Shown: in pieces, positions 55,642 through 64,000 of the stretch
How positions within the stretch are numbered: the first letter of the stretch is position 1
Layout of the letters: every line of letters starts with the position of its first letter
From: Diospyros lotus
Taxonomy: Eukaryota; Streptophyta; Magnoliopsida; Ericales; Ebenaceae
Length of the DNA: 64,000 nucleotides
NCBI RefSeq assembly: GCF_014633365.1
Contig: NC_068341.1
Coordinates: forward strand, 20,752,339 to 20,816,338
Reading direction: 5' to 3'
Translations under genes and position numbers: made by a program
The notes under the pieces: model-generated
Database searches by the model: none
What the model was told of the DNA's origin: nothing
Seen by the model: only the letters and a program-made list of their open reading frames with translations

Positions 55642-57003
55642 GTGGACGTGGGTCCACACACATCAATGTGCACAAACCCTAGCACTTATGTAGCCTCCCT
55701 TTACTTTAAAAAGAGACTTAGTCATTTTTGCCAAGTAAACAAGATTCGCAAGCACCATATGATTCATAATCAAATGTGCCAAGATATCCATCTTTTTACA
55801 AGTTGGATGTGCGAATCTCATTTATATGGCCAAGGCGACAATGCCATAAATAAGTGCTATATAAATCACCTGATTTAAGTCGCTAAATATTTATGTTATT
55901 GATAGGAGTATCAACATCAAGGACATACAAACCATTACGTACTGTTGTTTTACCATAAAACAACTCATTTTTATAAAATGAACAACTATTGTCTTTAAAT
56001 AAAAATGAAAATCCATCCTTGTCAAACAAGAATTAGAAATTATATTCCTAGTCAAACTAGGATTGTAGTAATAGTTATGTAACTCCAATACAAGCCCTGT
56101 GGGCAATGTTAATAAATAGGTCCCTACAACTAATGAAACAACTTTTGATCCATTTCCCATGTGTAGGTACACTTCTCCTATTATTAATCTCCTAGTACTC
56201 CTAAGCCCATACACGAAAGTGTAAATATTAGATCCAGTATCTTATACTCATGTGGACTGATCAGAAGTATATAGATTAATTCCAATAACATAAATACCTA
56301 AAGTGTCATGAGTAGAACTCTTCTTACTCTACACCTCTTGGTTTATCACGTTGGAGATAAATTGCATCCTCTTTGCCCTTTTGGGTTTTGGTCTTCTGGA
56401 CTTTTCCAGATTGCGCTATGGAAGAACTTGTCTTCCTTTTGGCTTTCTTACTCTTGGGCTTACCCCTCTGCGCCTTAGGCCCTTCAACTAAGAGAACACT
56501 TCCCTTGGCCTATAATCAATTTTAAGCTCGGTCTCCCTTAGTATGGACAACCACTCTCCAAGAGTCTTATCCATAACTTTTAGGGAGGGACTATAGCAGC
56601 AAATCTAAGGTAGGTTTCAGCATCCATACCCAAGTTCAGCTTTAGCAACCTATTGATAAAACATATCATCTCCATGACATGCTTCTCAACAGATGATCCT
56701 TGAGCCTAGCCATGATCTCATAGGCATCATAACTCTTATGTGGCGACCTATGTTTCGGGGTCATGGCAGCCAAGATGATACACCAAGCGATGATCATATC
56801 ACCCTCGTGCATCGTCTAGGCCTAATGTGCCACTATTTCTTTAATTGGTGGCTTTGTAAGAAGATAGCTCTCTATCGCATAGAGAATCTTATCATACGTC
56901 AGGACTATCCTTAAGATGATCTCTCAATTATAGAAATTAGTCTCATTGAAGGTATTATTGCCCTCGAGTATCGATCTTATCGACATGTTTCCAGACATTC
57001 TAG
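55642..57003 (-). pseudogene. Tork-like gag and GAG-pre-integrase relic
   Basis: The gag start is near 57003 (SGNMSIRSILEGNNTF-type, NETNFYN), followed by HEGDMIIAWCIILAAMTP and SYDAYEIMARLKDHL. A basic region near 56340-56470 and a frame at 55891-56214 with MGNGSKVVSLVVGTYLL and NIISNSCL-type protease/GAG-pre-integrase motifs follow. Many stops are present. The zinc knuckle could not be recognised. Confidence 0.65.
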
Positions 57004-57077
57004 ATCGACAACTGAATAGAGATATTATTATAATCATATTAAATTACGAAATCATAAATTGCAAGAAGTAACATTCT

Positions 57078-58492
57078 GGGTTTATTCTAGTCCAACTAAG
57101 AATATAATTAAATGGCACAATCCTTTTATAAGTTTAAATAAAATATTTTGGCCCAAATATAATATTTAATATTTAACCCAAATCTAATTTGGTCCAAATA
57201 TAATATTTATTTTAATATTTGGCCCAAATCCAATTTAATCCAAATATTAACTTAAGCCCAAATATATTTTATTTCCTATTTGCCACTCTAACAAATAGAA
57301 AATTATTAAATTAGAAACTCCTTCCTAATTTAATTAATTACCATTTTAGGAAACTCTTTCCATTATGACGACTCCTCATCATATCGATGTCATTACGTCT
57401 ATTTGTTCTTTTTCTGTGAGAACCTACGACGGCACAACTTCTTGCCGAAGTGTCCCACTTAACTATACGTCCGCTCTCCTGGTTTAAGCCAGGGACCATG
57501 CCTATTGTGTATGATCATTAGGCTTCTAAATATGTTGGCAATGTGTCAATACGAACACATAAGACAAGATTGGCCTCTAGCAAGGCATCATGCCTACCCA
57601 ATTATTCAAAAGGATTCATAATCCGCAAATAACCTTTCACGAGCATGGTTACCGTGTAATTCAATCCTCTCATCAATGTATCTTATGTGATCTCAAGTAT
57701 GGCGAGGTGTTGCTTGATAACGATCACATGAGTTTTCTTCGGTCTTCTGGATATCTTCACTTAATAGAAAGTGAATCAATAACTCCTTATTGATCTCTTT
57801 CACCATGGCCATGGATTTAAAGTGAATATTCACCGAAGGTGCCTTAGATACATCATCCTCTATCAAGGGATAGACGAGTCCCATCTTGGTTATGCATCCA
57901 TCTCCATAAGCCTCACGATATACCCAACGATCGCCCACTTGTAGCTTTTGTCTAGGCCCATCGAAACGATGTCAAAGCATACCAGTTTTCTTATGAGATG
58001 ACTATGACAACCTCAGGTCCAAGGATTAGTTACACCCATCTCATATGAGAATACCATCAACATATAACCAAAATGGGTTCTCATGGCGAGTCATGTCCAG
58101 TGACACGTTCTCCAACATTGGTCACCTATGTACTTGTCTAAGCATCCACATGCCTATGGGTGTGAGACCCCCATCGCTATCACATAGAAAAAACATAGCA
58201 CATACAAGTCTTACCGCAATTGTCAATGTCCATTCTTGACATTGCTACGACTTGGGACGTTTAATGATGTCTAGAAACTGTGATGCATCATCTCACATCT
58301 TTATAGATTATTCACAGTATACATCATATGGACTTCTATCTAGTTTCATTCGATTATTACAATAATAAGAAGAAACTAATAGAATGACTTCTAGTAAATT
58401 TGAACAACTCCTTATTCAAATAATAAACATGATCACAATTGTTAGTGTACAACATGCCCAATCTGATTGGGTCTAGAGCACCTACACTAACA
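57078..58492 (-). repeat. 5' LTR of the Tork-like element, truncated
   Basis: Highly similar to 51967-53469. It has fewer TGGGCC array units than the 3' LTR. The part nearest the interior, including TATA, telo-boxes and primer site, is missing, so this LTR cannot promote or prime. Confidence 0.85.
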
Positions 58493-58780
58493 GGGGTAAG
58501 TTCATTTTTTTTGATAATCCTGTAGAAGAGGAAGAGAGGGTCACGTAGGTTCAAATGGGGGTCAAATCAGAGTTAAAACGAGGGAGATATGGCCAAAATA
58601 CAAAAATAACGCAATGATGTCCGAAATTTGGTGGCCGCGCGTGAGTTACACACGTCAGAAAGTGGCTGTGCATGAAGGCATGTGGCCCACCTTTCTAGGG
58701 CATGTGAGGACCTCAGTTTTCTTCAATTTTTCCAGTTTTTCTCTAATTTAATGCCTCTCATTCTTTTAAGAGTTTAGTTG
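58493..58780 (+). mobile_element. Fragment of a gypsy LTR related to LTR F
   Basis: GGGGTAAGTTCATTTTTT, then TTCAAATGGGGGTCAAATC, GTTAAAACGAGGGAG and ATATGGCC parallel LTR F from 17238 to about 17500, starting exactly at the donor-like site. The preceding half is absent because the copia element adjoins. The right boundary is indistinct. Confidence 0.75.
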
Positions 58781-59619
58781 GAATACGTATCAAAATAAGA
58801 ATGAAGGATGAATCTTTTATAAATGATTCTTCCATGGGTTTTGTTCAAAATGAATGTAACAAGCATCCCATAGGGAACATTTCCTAAAGTTTTGGTTATA
58901 ACATATATTCATACATCCAAGTAGAAAGGAAACAAGGAAGATTGAATTAGATGTTGGGGATGGCACACCACATGATTAATAGATCAATATATGTGACAAA
59001 ATGAAATGAGGCCCTTCGGACATTGATTAAGGTGGTTATAAAGTGATGAAGGACCCTATGTTCAAGATCTAGAAACTCATGAGACTCAAGATGATTTGCT
59101 ACTAGGAAGGCTTCATTCTTTCCAGTAAGGGCATGCCAAATTTCATCATAGCCTAGGCCCAGGTCATCTAAGATCTTTTCACAGGAGGATAGCTCAAGTC
59201 TTTTACTAACTTTTCAACTGGGTATATGTATTAAATGCCATGATACCTAAACTTTAGGTCATCTATATTAAATTCTTCTTTTCTTATTTTTTGCAGGAGA
59301 TTTAGGAATGCTAAAATAAAATTTAGCTAAGGCATCGGGATAACATGGTAGGTTAGGTGTGGAAAGTTTAAACCAACCCATGTCTGTAATCCATTTTCAA
59401 AGGTTTTCTCCAAATTTTATGGATTCAAAGTTAAACCAATTTATGTTTCTACTAGGTAGGAAACCCCTAGATAGAACATCAGTACATAGGTTTTTGTGAT
59501 AGTCATTCCCAAAAATTTCTAGTCTAGGTGTTTATGTGGGTGAAACAGGAGTAGGGGTTCAAATGTCTATTAGTTCTAACCTTCTTAGATGTTGAGGGAA
59601 TAGAAGGAGAAGAAGTTTA
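58781..59619. other. Unassigned DNA
   Basis: I see no LTR boundary, protein motif or RNA gene. The first part could be further decayed LTR-F-like sequence. No repeat was noticed. Confidence 0.4.
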
Positions 59620-60547
59620 TGTTAGTGTTGTGTGTGCTAATGCTAGATTTGGATAATGTCCAGCAGGTTTGTAATTAAGACATTTATTGTATATTTGTAT
59701 GTATTAATAAAAGGCAAGTTTATCATCATTTATAAACTCTCCAGTTTGTTATATGAGTCCTTAGATCTCCTATTTGGGAATCTTATTGTCAAGATGTTGA
59801 GACTGTGTGACAGGATTCTCTGGTGATAAGACTTCTTAAATTATTCTTGATCCTTAGATTAATCAAATCGAGACTCTGATTAGTCAAGTATGGATTAACA
59901 TAGTGTTTACTATCGTATTCAATATGAGATACTGATAGAAGGATGGTGTGTCACATGCCATATGACTTGTTGATGTCCTTAGTAAGCCTGTGGGTGGTTG
60001 TTAGGGGACAACGCATTGAATGTGATACTGATGGCTAACCACATGACGTAGTGGATAATGGTCAAGTCCTCTAAGTTGAAATAGTGTAGTTGATCCTTAG
60101 ACTTGAATTGACATGGTTGTTTTGTATATTGGTGTGTAGGATTTTCTAATATGTTGAACCATCCAATTGCAAGGAAGAGAGGTTCATCTATGTGGTTCTA
60201 TATTGCTAGTATATATAGATTGGTGTTGGGAATAGGATCTGTCACCCTCGTCTTAGCTGATGGGGTGAACATCTTATGTGATCTATTATTAGTGTGAAGG
60301 AACAGTCCCTAGACAAGGTAAATAAATTATCATGAAAGGTGTTTCCTAAGTTATCATCTAGTCACATTGATGAGATTAGACACATAGCTATTGAGTTTCT
60401 AAGTTTATCACTCCATGGCTCTCGCTCAGTCGGGACGTTAGGTGATGGAAGGATTATAGCACACAGTAATCGTCAATTATAATAGGTTCACTTGAAGTGA
60501 GACTTCACTGTCACTTATATTGTCTTGGACCAATGCTAGGCATTATC
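59620..60547 (+). mobile_element. LTR C, same family as LTR A, truncated
   Basis: It starts TGTTAGTGTTGTGTG at 59620 and follows LTR A (10353 onward) with moderate divergence through the AATGCTAGG region. It stops at 60547 where the opposed LTR D begins. It is probably interrupted by insertion of the D element, whose other flank is outside the window. Confidence 0.7.
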
Positions 60548-61138
60548 TGAAAAGGAACGCCAACATTTGGTGTATCATGCAAGGGTTTTCACCATTTTGA
60601 AAAACTCTTTCGAAAACATACAATAAATGTAGTGAAAATAAAACTCAAGACCACCTTGAAAGACTCGATATTAAACGATCATATGTAATACAAAATGGAA
60701 TCAAACCATAGAAGGTTAGAAGTATATCTCACTGGCAGTTCCAAATCTAGTGAAGAGGATGAAATTCTCTTGAGGAAGCAACGTTCACAAGCCAATAGCT
60801 CCCAAATGAAAATTCAGATGATTGACCCTTGAAAGCACAAGGTCCCTAGTCGATGCTCCGGATAAGAACTGAGTTCTGCAAGCTAGCTTATGTGCTAGCC
60901 AAGCTAATTGCAGAATGACAACGTTGAGAACTGGGTTCAAATGAAATCCCAAGTCCAATAGACTATCTATTGGTTTGGTATTTCTATACTAGCAATGGGA
61001 GATTAAAGAACAAATGGGGAGCAAAAGGCAAGAGGGTTTTCAAGGCTTTAGATAGAAGAAATAAACAAGTTGGCCAAGAGAAAAATCGCAACAATTGCAA
61101 GGCAGCCAAATCCTCTATTATTCTCATTTTTCTTTTCC

Positions 61139-61625
61139 TTATATATTAAACCTATAAACCCTAAATGACTCCAAATCAGATAAAATGGCAAGGACACAGG
61201 GAGGGGACAAGGGAGAGGCATGCTAGACGCACATCATCCTCCCATCATCCTTCTCTGCCTATGCCCCCAAATCCATTACAAAAATGAAAAAAACAGTCGT
61301 GCGAATCGTGACCTTCTGCGATAGAAACGGTCAATTGGTTTGGGAAATGGTCGACTATTTTGCAAGGTTTAGTCGATCGATTCTAGCACGATTCATTCAA
61401 CTAAACCTAAGAGCCAATCAACCAAAGTTGTCTCTCGTTGCAAGTTTCGTAAATTGCATCTAGGCCTACTATTAACACTTAATAACTCTTTCACTATATT
61501 ATAATGAAACCAATGCCCCTGTTAACTCTTAACGGCAAGTCTGTCAACTCTTGACAACTGCTCTGATTAATTTAAACTTGATCTGTTAACTCTTAATGGT
61601 GTCATCATCATTACCTCTTAATGAC
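61139..61625 (-). promoter_or_regulatory. U3 repeat array and TATA of LTR D
   Basis: On the minus strand the order is TTAAGAGTTAACAG/TTAAGAGTTAACAGATC-like units, GTCAAGAGTTGACAG, then GTCGAC with TCGATCGA, then TTTAATATATAAGG. The same order occurs in LTR A (14155-14614), an independent copy of the family. Confidence 0.55.
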
Positions 61626-62395
61626 AATCAATAATTATAGCTTATATCACTAATTCAATCACTACACTCAGATATGCGTGTAACCTTCTAGGTTTACTAC
61701 TAAGTAGCAATCGGGACATGTTAAAACTCTTTGACATCAACCAAATGCTTTTGTCTATGAGGATCTCTCCATATCCTCGATGTACCCTAAAAAACCCTGA
61801 GTCACAATTAGCATTATGTCAGGGCGATTCTACTAGTAATGAAGTTATACTTCTAAGAAAAACTATTTGGGCTTCCGATTCTCATGTACTATAATCCCTC
61901 CATCGACTAACATCCCGATCAAGTGAGAGTCATGGGCTGATCAAACCCACTAACTAGATAGTTATGCCAAGATCTAGTGTCATGTGATCGAGATGACACA
62001 TCGTAACTCCTTCTAACATTGGAGACAACTTTCCAATCATGTGCACCCTGGCCAGGGGTTTTAGCAATCACAACCACTACTGATTGTATAGGATGTTCAC
62101 CTCACACTGTGGTCAATGGATCCCATTAGCAATCATTTGTCTCCATACGTTACTGCATAGAGACCACACAATGCATCTCCCATTCTGAAACTGGGTGGTT
62201 CTTAGCAATGATAAATCTCAGGCACCAATATACAAGATAATTGTGTTACCTCTGATCTAAGGACCAATAACATGATCAAAGCCGGTGACAGATCATAGAT
62301 CCTCTCAACCATGTGATCTATCACTTATGTCACATTCAGTAGATGTTCCACTAACATCTACCCACATGTTTACTATATCCATCTCATGGATTATG

Positions 62396-63492
62396 TGTTG
62401 GTTCTTTAGGTAATGTCCACTCAAGAGGAGGGTGAATTGAGTGATTAAATTTTTTTTTTTTGCTTATTTAATTATTTATGTGATTATTCATTTAATCTTA
62501 TGTTGTATCTATGTTATTGAAATTAACAAGACAAATATCAAAGCAATAAAAAATGAGTAATGAACACAACGATATATAGTGGTTCCGTATGTCACAAACA
62601 CCTATTCCACTCTCCCAATGTCTCAACCACCCTTGGGGTTCTACTAAACCAATCAACGCCAAGGTTTTCCCTTAGCTTACCTTGGAAACTACACACAAAC
62701 ACCTAGATTTTCACTAGATCTAGGAAACCGAAACAAACCACATAAGACTTTAAAGATTACAGATATCATCCTCATAGGGACACAAATAAACCACGAAATC
62801 AAAATATTATAAGGCAACAGTAAAATAATAATTGATTATACCCTCAATTGATGGAGATGAAAATATCAGTTTTCAGCCCTTCAACCTCCGATTGCCTTGG
62901 TCTTTGTTGTTGAATGTGCAATAGGCAAGCCTTACGGATCTTGGATGTGACAATGGAGACTTTGAAAACTCTTTTGACGGCTCTTAGAACGTTCAGAATA
63001 TCATTCTGGAGCATTTAATCCAAGCTTGAGTTGTATTTATACTCATTAGGGTAACCTACTTTCTGTTTAATTTTTCTGCCCGTTAGTCTCGAGTAGTCAA
63101 CTAAGCTAAACCTTTAGTCGACTAATGTTAAATCTTTAGTCGACGAAGCTGAATCTTGAGTCGACTTACTTGGATTTGAGATCGACTTATTTGGATCGGG
63201 AGTCAACTTATGGGGAGGGTTAGTCGACTAACGCTGCAAGGAATAAAAGCTTATGTAGATATGCTCTCTGCTCAGTCGACTAATAACCCAAATATGCAAA
63301 AAAATGAATTTGTTCCATTAAATTATATTTGCAAAATGGTTTTGGTAAATAAAAATATTTTACCGAAATTAAAGCCATAGAGGATATTAAAAATAAAATT
63401 GGGGGACAACGATTTGTGCATAAGTCAAAATTGCTCTTTTAGTTAATCATCAAAACTCTAAAATTAATTAAATATGTCAAGTTGGCTTAACA
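62396..63492 (-). mobile_element. Solo LTR, SIRE-related copia, inside LTR D
   Basis: TGTTGGTTC to GGCTTAACA on the + strand, 1097 bp, perfect TSD TTATG (62391-62395, 63493-63497). The uninterrupted target is visible in LTR A near 10710. It shares the CAAGAGGAGGGTGAATTG motif with the SIRE-like LTRs. Minus-strand GTCGAC array (63090-63285) then TATA GTATAAATAC (63033-63042). Confidence 0.92.
63033..63285 (-). promoter_or_regulatory. GTCGAC array upstream of TATA in solo LTR
   Basis: Five exact GTCGAC and three or more one-base variants (GTCAAC, ATCGAC) between 63090 and 63285, mostly TTAGTCGACTAA. The array ends about 50 bp upstream of GTATAAATAC on the minus strand. Same arrangement as at 26981-27360 in a different LTR. 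Confidence 0.65.
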
Positions 63493-63856
63493 TTATGGCA
63501 TGCGATTCACCATCCTTTATCATTAGTATCACCTACTAATCAAAGATAATAACCTATGTGCCAGTTAGTAATTGATTAATCATAGCCTTCTTCTAAGAAA
63601 TCTAAAGAGTGAGAATAACTTTAAGAAATCCTTAATCCAAAAATTTTTGTCACATATTCTTAACACTTAAGAATAAGATTATCATAAGGAAATCTAAGCA
63701 TTCATTCATATATACAAATTTAAGAGGTATGAATCAAGATATGACCTTAAAATATGAAAACATATTTTATTATATTTGCATGAATTACATTATTAGTTCC
63801 ATAATCAAAATTGTTAGATGATATCTAAATCTAGCATTAGGGTATTAACATTAACA

Positions 63857-64000
63857 GTCTTCCACTTGTAGTAATGTTGATTTACAAGCTACAGGTCCTT
63901 ATTGCATTGTCGCCTAGTATCTAATACCCATGTTCTCAAGATGACTCTGTGATTATGCTTTGGTCAGTGAGTCTGCAACATTCTCTAATGATGCGATCTT
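63857..64000 (-). pseudogene. Copia RNase H C-terminus and polypurine tract (cut by window edge)
   Basis: The minus strand reads KIASLENVADSLTKA, a stop (TAA), then HLENMGIRYLGD, the usual end of copia RNase H/pol. The tract ACAAGTGGAAGAC abuts LTR D. The rest of the element continues beyond the window. The stop shows decay at least here. Confidence 0.82.

Larger units (their letters stand above)
51484..58492 (-). mobile_element. Decayed Tork-like Ty1/copia element
   Basis: 3' LTR 51484-53469, polypurine tract 53470-53484, a pol relic 53600-56240, gag relic about 56580-57003 and a truncated 5' LTR 57078-58492. The primer site and about 480 bp of 5' LTR adjoining it are deleted (junction near 57078). 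Flanks do not form a TSD: CTTCC is on the left and GGGGT on the right. The left flank is gypsy integrase and the right flank is an LTR-F-like LTR, so recombination or deletion followed insertion. Coding pieces all carry stops. Confidence 0.8.
60548..63856 (-). mobile_element. LTR D: 3' LTR of a copia element in minus orientation
   Basis: The minus strand starts TGTTAATGTTAATACCC at 63856 directly after a polypurine tract and runs to about 60548 (GGCGTTCCTTTTCA). It is homologous to LTRs A and C. Net length without 62396-63492 and its TSD is about 2.2 kb. U3 has four TTAAGAGTTAACG-like units (61490-61625), GTCGAC and ATCGAT motifs (61320-61400), and a minus-strand TATATAA at 61139-61150. Confidence 0.8.

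Overview
The window is a block of plant nuclear DNA made almost entirely of nested LTR retrotransposons. I found no convincing host gene, rRNA, tRNA or CRISPR array. The plant identity rests on the families present: Ty1/copia elements of Ale-like, SIRE-like and Tork-like type, Ty3/gypsy LTRs of chromovirus (Tekay/Del-like) type, initiator-Met tRNA primer sites (TGGTATCAGAGC), a CACTA terminus and a hAT-like non-autonomous element. Nothing in the sequence identifies the species. Lineage names were assigned by eye from motifs and are tentative.

Layout. 22-4499 is a solo gypsy-type LTR (5-bp TSD CTATG) that was split by a solo copia LTR at 1922-3405 (TSD TCTCA). 4505-9850 is non-coding: a CACTA end at 5993, two gypsy LTR fragments meeting at 6731/6732, a small tandem repeat and a possible copia LTR. 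9855-24102 is a decayed Ale-like copia element in + orientation. Its gag, protease, integrase and RT pieces are separated by four insertions: LTR A (10353 to about 15216, itself split by gypsy solo LTR B at 10821-13483), a copia solo LTR at 15503-19198 (split by gypsy solo LTR F at 16440-18635), a hAT-like element at 20626-21511 and a SIRE-related solo LTR at 22181-23381.

From 24103 three gypsy LTRs in minus orientation are stacked. The innermost, LTR3 (25748-49000, TSD GAACG), was split by two complete elements. One is a SIRE-like copia element (26397-35902, TSD ATATG, minus strand) with a broken gag-pol but an uninterrupted extra 3' ORF. The other is a large non-autonomous gypsy derivative of LARD type (35928-46585, TSD GCTAT, minus strand) with recognisable LTRs, primer site and polypurine tract but no coding capacity. 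50378-51483 is a gypsy integrase relic. 51484-58492 is a decayed Tork-like copia element in minus orientation. 58493-59619 is LTR relic plus unrecognised DNA. 59620-64000 holds two opposed LTRs of the family of LTR A, the second belonging to a copia element whose RNase H end is cut by the window edge and whose LTR is split by a solo LTR at 62396-63492.

The main cross-cutting observations are regulatory. (1) Dense arrays of the palindrome GTCGAC lie just upstream of TATA boxes in several SIRE-related LTRs, and again in front of the extra ORF of the SIRE-like element. (2) Gypsy LTRs of several families share a splice-donor-like AAG|GYAAGT downstream of the TATA box and a hairpin, branch-point-like CTCAC, pyrimidine tract and YAG|GT near the LTR 3' end, which suggests a leader intron contained in the LTR. 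(3) Copia LTRs combine TGGGCC and AAACCCTA boxes next to TATA boxes, as in some host growth-related promoters.
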